Positions 1 through 8,974 of a stretch of 64,000 nt of DNA are shown one piece after another. The stretch lies in NCBI RefSeq assembly GCF_001436255.1, contig NZ_AZEI01000076.1:124001-188000 (forward strand), written 5' to 3'. The notes beneath the pieces are model-generated. The model searched no databases. It saw only the letters and a list, made by a program, of their open reading frames with translations, and was not told the DNA's origin. This stretch comes from Lentilactobacillus rapi DSM 19907 = JCM 15042 (GTDB lineage: Bacteria > Bacillota > Bacilli > Lactobacillales > Lactobacillaceae). The stretch's first letter is position 1, and each line of letters opens with the position of its first letter. The position numbers were made by a program, and so were the translations under genes.

Positions 1-680
1 TTGCAAATATTGATCAGGCAATTGTCGCAACCGCCGCTGTCCAACCCGAATTTTCAAGCAATCTGTTGGACCGTCAACTGATTGCGTTAGAAATTAGTGG
101 CATTACACCCATAATTTATTTTACCAAGACGGATTTGTTAACTGATCAACAGCGGGCTCATTTAGAAACGATTGCCAAGGGGTATCGGGCCGTCCCCTAT
201 GAAGTCATCTTTCCGGAGCAGGCATTTGATCCGTCATCACTAGATCAACTGCGACAGTTATTTGCCGGCAAAGAGAATGTCATTATGGGGCAAACTGGTG
301 CCGGAAAATCAACGCTGCTCAATCATCTGGCACCGGAACTCCAGTTAAAGACTGGAGAAATTTCGGCTGCCCTGAATCGTGGAAAACACACAACTCGAAA
401 AGTTGCGTTACTTCAAGTTAATGATGGCTTAATTGCTGATACGCCTGGCTTTTCTTCATATGATACACTAGAGATTGATTACCGTGAATTAGCCAACTAT
501 TTCCCTGAATTTAAACGAGCAGCAGTAAAATGTCGATTTCGGGGATGTGTTCACGTTAATGAACCGGATTGTGAAGTGAAGCGTCAAGTGAGTGCCGGGA
601 CAATCATGAAATCACGATATGCAAATTACCTTCAGTTATATACAGATATCAGGAATCGTAAACCAATTTATAAAAAGTGA
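1..680 (+). CDS. rsgA: Ribosome small subunit-dependent GTPase A (5' end outside window)
   Basis: Circularly permuted GTPase that assists late maturation of the 30S ribosomal subunit. The frame is open from base 3, so the gene starts upstream; 225 residues are visible. The G4-like TKTD motif comes first, then the P-loop GQTGAGKS and DTPGF (G3), the permuted order typical of this family. The C-terminal zinc-binding pattern is seen as CRFRGCVH followed by a Cys six residues on. The N-terminal OB fold is missing from the window. It is followed closely by rpe and thiN, the usual Firmicutes order. Confidence 0.95.
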   Translation, partial: ANIDQAIVATAAVQPEFSSNLLDRQLIALEISGITPIIYFTKTDLLTDQQRAHLETIAKGYRAVPYEVIFPEQAFDPSSLDQLRQLFAGKENVIMGQTGAGKSTLLNHLAPELQLKTGEISAALNRGKHTTRKVALLQVNDGLIADTPGFSSYDTLEIDYRELANYFPEFKRAAVKCRFRGCVHVNEPDCEVKRQVSAGTIMKSRYANYLQLYTDIRNRKPIYKK

Positions 681-691
681 GGAAGTTAATA

Positions 692-1345
692 ATGATTAAA
701 GTAGCACCTTCAATTTTGAGCGCAGATTATGTGAACCTTCAACGAGACATCGAAATGGTGGATAAGGGTGGCGCAGAGCTCTTACATATTGATATTATGG
801 ATGGGGCATTTGTGCCAGCATTGTCATATGGCCCTGGCTGGGTAAAAGCCATTCGCCCCATTACTGATATGACGCTGGATGTTCATATGATGGTTGAATC
901 TCCGGAACGTTACGTCGAAGACTTTGCCGATGCAGGGGCCGATATTATTGGTGTTCACACTGAAGCCACTCCCCATATTCATCGGGCACTCCAGATGATT
1001 AAGAATAAAGGGGTTAAAGCAGAAGTTGTCATCAACCCAGGGACCCCAGTTGCGGCCATTACCCCTGTTCTTTATATGGTCGACCAAGTGCTTGTCATGA
1101 CTGTTAACCCAGGCTTTGGTGGCCAAAAGTTCTTACCAGAAACGGTTAAGAAAATTGCTGAATTAAACGAAATCAAAAAGCAACAAAACCTGGACTTCGA
1201 CATTGAAATCGATGGTGGGGTAAACGACTCAACCGTTGTCGGCGCTTATCAAGCAGGTGCGACCGTTGCTGTTGCGGGTTCATATGTTTTTGATAACGAT
1301 GATCCGGTTTCAAGAATTCAAGCTTTAAAGGACGCCACAAAATAA
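692..1345 (+). CDS. rpe: Ribulose-phosphate 3-epimerase
   Basis: Interconverts ribulose 5-phosphate and xylulose 5-phosphate in the pentose phosphate/phosphoketolase route. The protein has 217 residues, normal for the family, and a TIM-barrel pattern: LHIDIMDG and DVHMMV supply metal ligands, NPGFGGQ binds phosphate and EIDGGV carries the second catalytic Asp. I chose ATG 692 over the in-frame GTG at 677 because GAGGAAG sits seven bases before it. The residue after MDG is Ala where His is common. The next gene, thiN, begins immediately after the stop codon. Confidence 0.95.
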   Translation: MIKVAPSILSADYVNLQRDIEMVDKGGAELLHIDIMDGAFVPALSYGPGWVKAIRPITDMTLDVHMMVESPERYVEDFADAGADIIGVHTEATPHIHRALQMIKNKGVKAEVVINPGTPVAAITPVLYMVDQVLVMTVNPGFGGQKFLPETVKKIAELNEIKKQQNLDFDIEIDGGVNDSTVVGAYQAGATVAVAGSYVFDNDDPVSRIQALKDATK

Positions 1346-2008
1346 ATGAAATTATTAAACTTACTGGTTGGCGGACCAATCGATCTGTGGCCACAACAAT
1401 TGAAAAACGGTGAGATAAAAGGAAACTGGATTGGCATCGATCGTGGCAACCTCCATCTCATCAAAATGGGCATTGATCCGTTAGTTGCGATTGGTGACTT
1501 TGATTCACTTAAACCGGAAGAATATCAATTAATGAAGGATCATGTCAGCGATATTCGCCAATCGATTCCTGAAAAGGACGATACGGATACGCAATTGGGC
1601 CTAAAAGTTGCCATTGAAGAACATCACGCTGACCGTTTGGATATCTACGGTGCCACCGGCGGAAGATTGGACCATTTTTTGGCTAATCTGTGGATGGTCT
1701 TGGAACCCCGGTTCAAAAAATACGCGCCAAAAATTAGAATGATCGACAAACAAAATACGATCACCTTTTTTCTGCCTGGGGAGTATACCATCACGAAAGA
1801 ACCTGACAAGAAGTATTTGGCGTTCGTGGCCTTAACCCCTATGGATCACTTGACGTTATTTGACGAAAAATACAAGTTGGATGACTACCAAGTTAAACGG
1901 CCCATTTCACTGGCCAGCAATGAGTTTGTTGGTGACAAGGCTCGGTTTAAATTTGGCAGTGGCGTCATGTGTGTGATTCAGAGTAAAGATATTGATCGAT
2001 TCAATTAA
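1346..2008 (+). CDS. thiN: Thiamine diphosphokinase
   Basis: Transfers pyrophosphate from ATP to thiamine to make the cofactor thiamine diphosphate. The protein has 220 residues. The family signatures are GIDRGNLHL, VAIGDFDSL and, further on, EKDDTDTQ and YGATGGRLDHFLAN. The ATG directly follows the rpe stop codon, so translation is probably coupled. It is the last gene of the rsgA-rpe-thiN run and is followed by a very strong hairpin. Heterofermentative lactobacilli depend on thiamine diphosphate for phosphoketolase, which fits its position next to rpe. Confidence 0.93.
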   Translation: MKLLNLLVGGPIDLWPQQLKNGEIKGNWIGIDRGNLHLIKMGIDPLVAIGDFDSLKPEEYQLMKDHVSDIRQSIPEKDDTDTQLGLKVAIEEHHADRLDIYGATGGRLDHFLANLWMVLEPRFKKYAPKIRMIDKQNTITFFLPGEYTITKEPDKKYLAFVALTPMDHLTLFDEKYKLDDYQVKRPISLASNEFVGDKARFKFGSGVMCVIQSKDIDRFN

Positions 2009-2037
2009 ATTCCAATTGACTATATGACCGAATATTT

Positions 2038-2090
2038 AAAGGGTCTCCAAACTGAAATTCAGGTTCTGAATTTCAATTTGGAGACCCTTT
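2038..2090. terminator. Long near-perfect hairpin between convergent thiN and rpmB
   Basis: Left arm 2038-2062 and right arm 2066-2090 are 25 bases each, complementary except at one position, around the loop GTT. Each strand ends in a short T run (CCCTTT). It lies between two convergent genes and is best read as a bidirectional terminator. Confidence 0.8.
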
Positions 2091-2162
2091 AGTTAATTGT
2101 TTGTTCCACCGGCTTATCTCACGCCACAAAAAAAGACCGACTACTAATCGATCCGTTGAGTG

Positions 2163-2348
2163 TTATACTCGTGTTACTTTACCTGATTTAAGAGTTCGAG
2201 CAGAAATCCATACTTTCTTTGGCTTTCCGTCAACTAAGATCCGAACTTTTTGCAAGTTTGGCTTCCAGCTACGACGACTTGAGTTCAAAGCGTGTGAGCG
2301 CTTGTTGCCAAAATGAGTACGCTTGCCATTAATAAAATCTTTAGCCAT
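2163..2348 (-). CDS. rpmB: 50S ribosomal protein L28
   Basis: A 61-residue basic protein of the large ribosomal subunit. It starts [15 protein letters not shown] and contains the family pattern RSHALN followed by NLQKVRI. The start is ATG 2348, preceded by GGGAG about ten bases upstream; an upstream in-frame TTG would add three residues not seen in L28 proteins. It is one of only two minus-strand genes left of 32 kb. It is divergent from yloU, the usual Firmicutes arrangement. I see no zinc-ribbon cysteine pairs. Confidence 0.95.
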   Translation of the reverse strand: MAKDFINGKRTHFGNKRSHALNSSRRSWKPNLQKVRILVDGKPKKVWISARTLKSGKVTRV

Positions 2349-2409
2349 GGGTAACAAATCTCCCTTCTCTGCAATTTTAGTGTTACTTTCTGATTCATTA
2401 CACTAGAAC

Positions 2410-2438
2410 AATTTATCATATCTACCCCGACATTGCAA
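2410..2438 (-). promoter_or_regulatory. Promoter for rpmB
   Basis: On the minus strand a -35 box TTGCAA (2433-2438) and a -10 box TAAATT (2410-2415) are separated by 17 bases, about 60 bases before the rpmB start codon. Confidence 0.55.
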
Positions 2439-2462
2439 TACTTTTCTTTCAAGTAATTATAC

Positions 2463-2491
2463 TTGACAGGAACACTCAAGCTAGTTAAGTT
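2463..2491 (+). promoter_or_regulatory. Candidate promoter for yloU
   Basis: A consensus -35 box TTGACA (2463-2468) lies 17 bases from TAAGTT (2486-2491), about 80 bases before yloU. A second possible -10 (TAATAT near 2518) lies closer to the gene. Confidence 0.45.
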
Positions 2492-2570
2492 TACTTTGGT
2501 TTTTGGCCTGATTGTGGTAATATTAACTATCGTTATAGGTAATAGATTAAAATCAAGGAGGCTGTAACTT

Positions 2571-2933
2571 ATGGCCGTCAAAATTAAAACTAAGTTCGGA
2601 ACAGTTGACATTGATAATGATGTCATTGCCAATGTTGTGGGTGGCGCCGCAACCGATAACTACGGCGTCGTCGGAATGGCCAGCCGCAATCAACTGCGAG
2701 ACAACGTGAACGTCATCTTAAACCGCGAAAATTATTTCAAAGGCGTTGAAGTTAAGCAGCACGACAATGATATCATCATTAACGTTTATATTATTGTGGC
2801 GTATGGTAACAAAATTTCTGAAATTTCTAAAAATGTTCAATCAAAAGTTAAGTACAATCTGCAGAGCATGCTTGGAGTAACTGCAAATTCGGTCAATGTA
2901 ATTGTCCAGGGCGTTCAAGTACTAAACGACTAA
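2571..2933 (+). CDS. yloU: Asp23/Gls24 family envelope stress protein (YloU)
   Basis: A small cytoplasmic protein (120 residues) of the Asp23/Gls24 family, linked in Firmicutes to cell-envelope homeostasis and fatty-acid kinase function. Recognisable features are the early VIANVVGGAA stretch, GVVGMA, and the C-terminal VNVIVQGV. ATG 2571 follows AAGGAGG at good spacing. It is 34 bases upstream of the DAK2-domain gene, the conserved yloU-yloV pair. The exact molecular role is not known from sequence. Confidence 0.9.
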   Translation: MAVKIKTKFGTVDIDNDVIANVVGGAATDNYGVVGMASRNQLRDNVNVILNRENYFKGVEVKQHDNDIIINVYIIVAYGNKISEISKNVQSKVKYNLQSMLGVTANSVNVIVQGVQVLND

Positions 2934-2967
2934 TTGATTACTGATATTGACCAAGGAGGACAAGTAG

Positions 2968-4680
2968 TTGAAAGTAGCAAAAATTACCAATACCGAATTT
3001 ACGGCAATGGTTCAAGCAGCAGCAAACAAATTAAATAAAAATTCTGAATTCATTAATTCTTTAAACGTTTTTCCAGTTCCTGATGGCGATACCGGCACAA
3101 ATATGAGTCTATCGATGGCAAGTGGTTATAAATATGTCAATAAAGACGTCAAAACTAACGTCGGTGATCTTGCTGGCGCGCTTGCTAAAGGCCTGTTAAT
3201 GGGTGCCCGGGGAAACTCCGGGGTTATTTTATCGCAGATCTTCAGAGGATTCCAAAAGTCAACTGAGGGCAAGGAAACTCTAAGTGCTCAAGACCTTTCT
3301 GATGCATTTATTGTGGGGACAGAGACTGCCTATAAATCAGTTATGAAACCCACTGAAGGAACTATTTTGACGGTCGTTAGGATGGCCGCTCAAGCTGGAA
3401 AAAAGAAGGCTGCCACGACCAATGACGTGGTTGCCGTAATGGATGCCATCTACGAAAGTTCAACAAAAGCGTTGGAAAAAACGCCTGACTTGTTGCCCGT
3501 TTTAAAACAAGTGGGAGTTGTTGACTCAGGTGGTCAAGGATTAGTGTTTGTCTTGGAGGCGTTCGATGACGTGCTTAATGGCCGTAGTGAAGCTGAAAGC
3601 GGTGAACACCAGCCTAATGACGCCGAGTTAAATCAAATGATCCATGCAGCCGATCAAAGTGTTCAAAGCAAGTTGAATCCAGAAGATATTGTGTATGGAT
3701 ATTGTACCCAGATCATGGTTCGAATCGGTAAGGGTCGCGAAGTTGACCATAAGTTCGATTACCAGACTTTTTACGATTATCTCGCAAAATTGGGTGATTC
3801 ACTCTTAGTGGTGAACGATGAAGACATTGTGAAGGTTCACGTCCACACTGAACATCCTGGCAAAGTCCTTGCTTGGGGTCAAGAATTCGGTGACTTGGCA
3901 ACTGTAAAGGTCGATAATATGCGGCTCCAACAGGAAACGATCATTGAAAATGATGAAGAAACTTCTGACAATGATAAATCCGCTGTTCAAAAAGCCGAAA
4001 GCTTGAATGGTGGCCAGCCACAATCCGATACTGCCGTGATTTCTGTATCGTCAGGAAAGGGGTTAAACACCCTGTTTAAGAGCCTTGGGGTTAATTATAT
4101 TGTAAGTGGTGGGCAAACGATGAATCCCAGCACTGAGGATATTGTCAACGCAATTAATGAAACTCATGCTAAAAAAGCCATCGTGCTACCTAATAATAAG
4201 AATATTTTCTTAGCGGCTGAACAAGCTGCCAAAGTAGCAGATATTCCAACAGTGATCGTTCATTCCAAAACGATTTCTCAAGGAATTACGGCCATGCTTG
4301 GCTTCAATCCTGAAAGTTCGCTCGATGAAAATCAAGAATCGATGGAAGACAATTTAAGTACAGTTAAATCTGGTCAAGTAACGACAGCCATCCGGGATAC
4401 TGAAATCAATGGTTTTTCGATTAAGAAGGATCAATTCATGGGAATTGTTGATGGTGATATTGTTACGACGGGTGATGATCTTGTCAAAACTGCTACTGAC
4501 ATGGTTGCCAAAATGCTCGATGATGACAGTGAGGCAATTACTGTCATTTGGGGTGATGGGGCCAATGAGTCCTTAGCAAATCAGGTTCAAACAGCCGTTT
4601 CCGAGATGGATGACGAATTAGAAATTGAGGTTCATGAAGGAGATCAACCGGTATATCCATTCTTGATTTCCGTTGAATAA
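2968..4680 (+). CDS. fakA: DAK2 domain fatty acid kinase-like protein (YloV/FakA)
   Basis: A 570-residue protein. The N-terminal DhaL/DAK2 nucleotide-binding domain (about 1-210) carries VFPVPDGDTGTN and the GARGNSGVILSQ loop. A middle domain contains HVHTEHPG. The C-terminal region (about 340-570) resembles the DegV-like half. In Staphylococcus aureus FakA phosphorylates fatty acids delivered by DegV-family FakB proteins for phospholipid synthesis, and a DegV gene lies at 38.3-39.2 kb here. The start is TTG 2968 after AAGGAGGA. The linker at about 320-350 is Asp/Glu/Asn/Gln-rich. Confidence 0.88.
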   Translation: MKVAKITNTEFTAMVQAAANKLNKNSEFINSLNVFPVPDGDTGTNMSLSMASGYKYVNKDVKTNVGDLAGALAKGLLMGARGNSGVILSQIFRGFQKSTEGKETLSAQDLSDAFIVGTETAYKSVMKPTEGTILTVVRMAAQAGKKKAATTNDVVAVMDAIYESSTKALEKTPDLLPVLKQVGVVDSGGQGLVFVLEAFDDVLNGRSEAESGEHQPNDAELNQMIHAADQSVQSKLNPEDIVYGYCTQIMVRIGKGREVDHKFDYQTFYDYLAKLGDSLLVVNDEDIVKVHVHTEHPGKVLAWGQEFGDLATVKVDNMRLQQETIIENDEETSDNDKSAVQKAESLNGGQPQSDTAVISVSSGKGLNTLFKSLGVNYIVSGGQTMNPSTEDIVNAINETHAKKAIVLPNNKNIFLAAEQAAKVADIPTVIVHSKTISQGITAMLGFNPESSLDENQESMEDNLSTVKSGQVTTAIRDTEINGFSIKKDQFMGIVDGDIVTTGDDLVKTATDMVAKMLDDDSEAITVIWGDGANESLANQVQTAVSEMDDELEIEVHEGDQPVYPFLISVE

Positions 4681-4689
4681 GTTCTTGTT

Positions 4690-4726
4690 AAAAGTTTGGT
4701 CGCCAGTTGGCCAAGCTTTTATTTGT
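4690..4726 (+). terminator. Hairpin between fakA and recG
   Basis: AAAAGTTTGG (4690-4699) pairs with CCAAGCTTTT (4711-4720), one GU pair, followed by ATTTG and a T run. It could terminate or attenuate transcription from yloU-fakA into recG. Confidence 0.55.
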
Positions 4727-4750
4727 ATTTTTTGAAATGAGGGAAATGAA

Positions 4751-6781
4751 GTGAGCAGTTTAACTGATTCAGTCGCAGTATTAAAAGGAGTTGGCGAAAA
4801 ACGGCTGACAGCCTTAAATAAGCTTGGCATTCATACCATTAACGACTTATTGACCTATTTTCCTCGTCGTTACGATGATCTGTCGCTCAAGGATTTGGGA
4901 ACGGCCGTCGATGGTCAGAAAGTGACCGTTAAAGGACAAGTCATTACCGCACCGACTTTGAACTTTTTTGGTCGCAAGAAAAGTCGGCTGAGTTTTCGGC
5001 TCAAAATTGATGATAACATCTATAACGTCACTTTCTTCAACCAACCATGGCTAAAAAAACAACTTGAATTGGAAGCTGAAGTGATTATTTTTGGCACATT
5101 TAATCTGAATCATAACCAGATTCAGGGAATGAAAATTTTGAATGGCGACAAAAGCGATACCTATGATTCAATCTATCCGAGCAATAAAGAGGTTAAACAA
5201 AATACCATTAAGCAATTAATTCAACTGGCTTTCAAACAGTATGAAAATATTCTGGTGGACATCATTCCAACGTCTTTACGCCAAAAATATCGACTTGAAA
5301 GCTTTCACGATACGATTAAAAATATTCATTTTCCATCATCACCGATCGCAGCCAAACGCGCTTTTCGGACGGCTAAGTTTATGGAATTCTTTTTGTTCGC
5401 AATGAAAATTCAATTGTTAAAAGCGACTCATCGTCAACCAGACCCGAAGTCCAAGATCATTTATGATCCCAAGCTAATCAAATCGTTCACTCAACAATTA
5501 CCATTTGCACTCACTCAATCGCAGCAAAAAGTTGTGAATGAAATTTTAACTGATCTTAAAAATCCCATTGAAATGAACCGGCTGCTGCAGGGAGATGTTG
5601 GGAGTGGAAAAACGGTTGTTGCGGCAATCGCCATTCTAGCGGCGATCAGTTCAGGCCGTCAGGCGGCAATTATGGCCCCCACAGAAATCTTGGCTGAACA
5701 GCATGCTAACAGTTTTGCTAAAATGTTTGCGGACTTTGATGTCAATATTGCTCTTCTAACCGGCGCAACTTCAGCTTTGGCTAGACGAGCAATGCTGCCA
5801 AGCATTCAATCTGGTGAAGTTGATCTGATCGTTGGCACCCATGCCTTGTTTCAGGATCAGGTGGATTATCATAATCTGGGACTGGCCGTTATTGACGAGC
5901 AACATCGATTTGGCGTTAATCAGCGGCAGGCGCTTCGTCAAAAGGGTACCAGCACAAATATGCTTGCAATGACGGCAACCCCGATTCCCCGAACGCTTGC
6001 GATCACAATGTACGGTGATATGGACGTGTCAGTAATCGACGAGTTACCCAAGGGAAGAAAGCCCATTAAAACAACTTGGATCACTTCAGCGAAAACCGAA
6101 TCCGCATTAAGGTTTGTCAAAAAACAACTCGAATCTGGAAGTCAGATTTATGTGGTCACGCCGTTGATTGAAGAATCCGAAGCCGTTGATATGAAAAATG
6201 CCCTGGCTATCTTTGAACGTTTCAAAGCTATTTTTGAGCCTCAATTTACTGTCGGTTTGTTGCATGGGCGAATGTCCAATCAAGAAAAAGATGACGCAAT
6301 GACCGATTTTAAAGAAAATAAGTTTCAAGTTTTAGTTGCCACAACCGTCATTGAAGTGGGGGTTGATGTTGCCAATGCCAACACTATGCTCATTTTTGAC
6401 GCCGATCATTTTGGCTTGGCCCAACTCCATCAGTTGCGTGGGCGAGTTGGCCGAGGCGAAAAACAATCTTATTGTATTTTGATTGCCGATCCGCGAAATG
6501 AAATTGGTAAGAAGCGAATGAAAGCTGTTGCCAGCAGTACGGACGGTTTCTTTCTTTCCCAAAAAGACCTCGAACTTCGGGGTCAAGGGGATATCACTGG
6601 TCTCAAACAATCAGGGATGCCTGATTTTAAAGTAGCCGATCCAGTTGGTGACCTTAACATTTTGACGGTTGCCAACCAAGAGGCTCAAAGTATTACCGTG
6701 AATTCGGATTGGCAAAAAAAGCCAGAAAATGTACAATTAGCTAAGTATTTAAAATACACACAAACCATTACCACTGATTAA
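4751..6781 (+). CDS. recG: ATP-dependent DNA helicase RecG
   Basis: A branch-migrating helicase that reverses stalled replication forks and processes Holliday junctions. At 676 residues it has the full family length. An N-terminal wedge/OB region (1-260) precedes the helicase core: GDVGSGKT (Walker A), DEQHRFGV (DEQH box variant), MTATPIPRT (motif III), and QLRGRVGRG (motif VI). It starts at GTG 4751 after GGGAAATGAA. It lies in the conserved yloU-yloV-recG-plsX-acpP order and plsX starts 11 bases after its stop. Confidence 0.97.
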   Translation: MSSLTDSVAVLKGVGEKRLTALNKLGIHTINDLLTYFPRRYDDLSLKDLGTAVDGQKVTVKGQVITAPTLNFFGRKKSRLSFRLKIDDNIYNVTFFNQPWLKKQLELEAEVIIFGTFNLNHNQIQGMKILNGDKSDTYDSIYPSNKEVKQNTIKQLIQLAFKQYENILVDIIPTSLRQKYRLESFHDTIKNIHFPSSPIAAKRAFRTAKFMEFFLFAMKIQLLKATHRQPDPKSKIIYDPKLIKSFTQQLPFALTQSQQKVVNEILTDLKNPIEMNRLLQGDVGSGKTVVAAIAILAAISSGRQAAIMAPTEILAEQHANSFAKMFADFDVNIALLTGATSALARRAMLPSIQSGEVDLIVGTHALFQDQVDYHNLGLAVIDEQHRFGVNQRQALRQKGTSTNMLAMTATPIPRTLAITMYGDMDVSVIDELPKGRKPIKTTWITSAKTESALRFVKKQLESGSQIYVVTPLIEESEAVDMKNALAIFERFKAIFEPQFTVGLLHGRMSNQEKDDAMTDFKENKFQVLVATTVIEVGVDVANANTMLIFDADHFGLAQLHQLRGRVGRGEKQSYCILIADPRNEIGKKRMKAVASSTDGFFLSQKDLELRGQGDITGLKQSGMPDFKVADPVGDLNILTVANQEAQSITVNSDWQKKPENVQLAKYLKYTQTITTD

Positions 6782-6792
6782 GGGGATAAAAA

Positions 6793-7836
6793 ATGAAAAT
6801 TGCAGTTGACGCAATGGGCGGAGATTACGCCCCAAAAGAAATTGTCGAAGGAATTGAATTAGCTCGGGATGCCTATCCGGACGTTGAATTCCAATTATTT
6901 GGTCAAACTGATCAAGTAAAAAAATATTTGAAGAATGACCACAACATTCAGCTTATTCAAGCAGATGAAGTGATTGAAATGGGCGACGAGCCGGTTAAGG
7001 CCGTTCGAACCAAAAAACAGTCCAGTATCGTATTAGCAGCGACTGCCGTTAAAGAAGAAACTGCCGACGCATTCTTTTCTGCTGGAAATACCGGAGCCAT
7101 TTTAGCAGCCGGCTTATTCATTGTCGGCCGAATTAAGGGCATCGATCGACCTGGTCTAACAACCACCTTACCAGTGATTACCGGTAAGGATACCGGTAAA
7201 TTTGTCATGATTGATGTTGGGGCCAACGCTGATACAAAAGTATTGAACATTTATCAGTATGCCTTGATGGGCAAGTATTATGCTCAAAATGTCCATAAAG
7301 TTGCCAACCCACGAATTGGCTTATTGAATAATGGAACTGAAGCTGACAAAGGTGACATGAATCACCGCAAAGTGCATGACCTATTAGCCGCTGATAAAGA
7401 TTTAAACTTTATTGGTAATGTTGAATCCCGTGAACTCTTAAATGGTGCTGCCGATGTCGTCGTGACCGATGGTTTCACTGGTAACGCCGTCTTAAAGAGT
7501 ATTGAAGGAACTGCTCTCTCGATGCTAAAACTGATCAAAGGCAGTATCATGAATGGCGGCGCAAAGTCCAAGTTTGGTGCCCTCATGTTAAAGAGTACCT
7601 TTGGTGAAATCGCCGATTCAATGGATTATTCTCAGTACGGTGGGGCAGTTTTGCTGGGTGTCAAGGCGCCAGTTGTTAAAACCCATGGTAGCAGTAAAGC
7701 CCCAACGGTTAAAAATACGATCGGTCAAATCAGAGAAATTATTGATTCTCATATGATTGCTGACTTAAACACCTATGTCACCGATCATGCTGAGGATTTA
7801 AAACAAATTAAAGATAGTATCAAAAGCAGTAAATAG
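6793..7836 (+). CDS. plsX: Phosphate acyltransferase PlsX
   Basis: Converts acyl-ACP to acyl-phosphate, the acyl donor used by PlsY (this window, 22.4-23.1 kb) to start phospholipid synthesis. The protein is 347 residues and peripheral to the membrane. Family motifs are the N-terminal AVDAMGGDYAP, SAGNTGA and, near residue 220, VVTDGFTGN. It sits 11 bases after recG and 51 bases before acpP, whose product supplies its substrate. It ends with a Lys/Ser-rich tail. Confidence 0.96.
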   Translation: MKIAVDAMGGDYAPKEIVEGIELARDAYPDVEFQLFGQTDQVKKYLKNDHNIQLIQADEVIEMGDEPVKAVRTKKQSSIVLAATAVKEETADAFFSAGNTGAILAAGLFIVGRIKGIDRPGLTTTLPVITGKDTGKFVMIDVGANADTKVLNIYQYALMGKYYAQNVHKVANPRIGLLNNGTEADKGDMNHRKVHDLLAADKDLNFIGNVESRELLNGAADVVVTDGFTGNAVLKSIEGTALSMLKLIKGSIMNGGAKSKFGALMLKSTFGEIADSMDYSQYGGAVLLGVKAPVVKTHGSSKAPTVKNTIGQIREIIDSHMIADLNTYVTDHAEDLKQIKDSIKSSK

Positions 7837-7887
7837 TTTGATATAATAGGATTTAGTTAATCTATAAATTGAAATAGGTGGATAGGA

Positions 7888-8130
7888 TTGGACAAACAAG
7901 AAGTTTTTAATAAAATTGCAGATTTAGTTGCCGATCAATTCGATGTCGATCGTGATAAAATCACTGGTTCTCTTAACTTCAAGCAGGATTTGGACGCTGA
8001 CTCAATTGACTTTGTCGAATTTGTGTTAGACCTCGAAGATACTTTTAATGCAGAAATTTCTGACGAAGATGCTGAGAAGCTCAACACGATTGATGAAGCA
8101 GTTGATTTTGTCATGAAGAACCAAAAATAA
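7888..8130 (+). CDS. acpP: Acyl carrier protein
   Basis: Carries growing acyl chains on a 4'-phosphopantetheine arm. The 80-residue acidic helical protein has the attachment Ser at position 39 within DADSIDFVE, where the common motif is DSL; Ile for Leu is a conservative variation. The start is TTG 7888 after AGGTGGATAGGA. It follows plsX, the enzyme that uses its acylated form. Whether this ACP also serves a separate fas cluster cannot be told from the window. Confidence 0.95.
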   Translation: MDKQEVFNKIADLVADQFDVDRDKITGSLNFKQDLDADSIDFVEFVLDLEDTFNAEISDEDAEKLNTIDEAVDFVMKNQK

Positions 8131-8178
8131 CTGCATTTTTACGATAACGAACGATTCGTAGGCAAGCAACCGATAAGA

Positions 8179-8205
8179 TTGGAATTATTTCGACTGAGAT
8201 ATAAT
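8179..8205 (+). promoter_or_regulatory. Possible promoter for rnc
   Basis: A perfect TATAAT (8200-8205) has TTGGAA (8179-8184) 15 bases upstream. The spacing is short, so only the -10 is convincing. It lies 45 bases before rnc. Confidence 0.4.
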
Positions 8206-8249
8206 TTCAATTTTTTACTGTTTAATGAAATAAATTTGGAGGCAGCGGA

Positions 8250-8960
8250 TTGATAAAAGGCTTGAATGAAATGTTGAAAAATGATTTCAATATTCATATT
8301 GATAATCAGGATTTGCTTGATGAAGCGTTTACTCAAGCATCTTATGTTAACGAGCATAAAGGTCAAAATCTAAAGTTTTATGAGCGCCTGGAATTCTTGG
8401 GCGACGCGGTGTTGCAGCTGATCGTGTCTTCATATATTTTTAAGCGATATCCGAAGATGCCTCAAGGACGACTCACCCGTTTAAGAGCTGCCATGGTTAA
8501 TGAAAAAAGCTTCAGTACTTTCGCCCGGGAGTGTAATTTTAATAAGTACATTCGCCTTGGACGCGGGGAAGAAAAGGCTGGCGCTCGAGATCGTGACTCA
8601 CTGCTCTGTGATATCTTTGAATCATTTGTCGGTGCATTATATTTGGATCAGGGTCAGCCAACCGTGGAAAAATTTGTCCAGCAGGTCATTTTTCCCAAGT
8701 TGGACGAAGGGATGTTTGCCGAGTTCTTTGACCATAAGACAGAACTTCAAGAATTAGCCCAAGCAGAGGGGCCAGTCGACATCGATTACGAATTGATCGA
8801 TGAATTTGGTCCGGATAACGATCGCTCATTCAAAGTGAATGTTTCAATCGGTGGTAAATTATTTGGGGTTGGCGTGGGCCACTCAAAAAAAGCAGCCGAA
8901 CAACACGCAGCCCAGCAGGCGCTTACCCATTTTGACACCGAGGGCGATAATCTTGTTTAG
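8250..8960 (+). CDS. rnc: Ribonuclease III
   Basis: A double-strand-specific endoribonuclease that matures rRNA and cuts structured mRNAs. Of 236 residues, the N-terminal catalytic domain carries the signature ERLEFLGDAVLQL and the metal-binding DIFESFVGA; the C-terminal double-stranded RNA-binding domain (about 165-230) ends with GHSKKAAEQHAAQQAL. TTG 8250 follows TTGGAGGCAGC. The order rnc-smc-ftsY is standard in Bacilli, and smc starts 14 bases after the stop. Confidence 0.96.
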   Translation: MIKGLNEMLKNDFNIHIDNQDLLDEAFTQASYVNEHKGQNLKFYERLEFLGDAVLQLIVSSYIFKRYPKMPQGRLTRLRAAMVNEKSFSTFARECNFNKYIRLGRGEEKAGARDRDSLLCDIFESFVGALYLDQGQPTVEKFVQQVIFPKLDEGMFAEFFDHKTELQELAQAEGPVDIDYELIDEFGPDNDRSFKVNVSIGGKLFGVGVGHSKKAAEQHAAQQALTHFDTEGDNLV

Positions 8961-8974
8961 ATTGGAGAAACACA

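Noticed and set aside
2009-2162. Riboswitch or small RNA near thiN
   Set aside because: The structure lies after thiN and is a simple perfect hairpin; no TPP motif (CTGAGA, ACCTGA) appears upstream of thiN.
8139-8366. 75-codon minus-strand frame between acpP and rnc
   Set aside because: It overlaps the rnc promoter and start, and has no ribosome binding site or recognisable motif.
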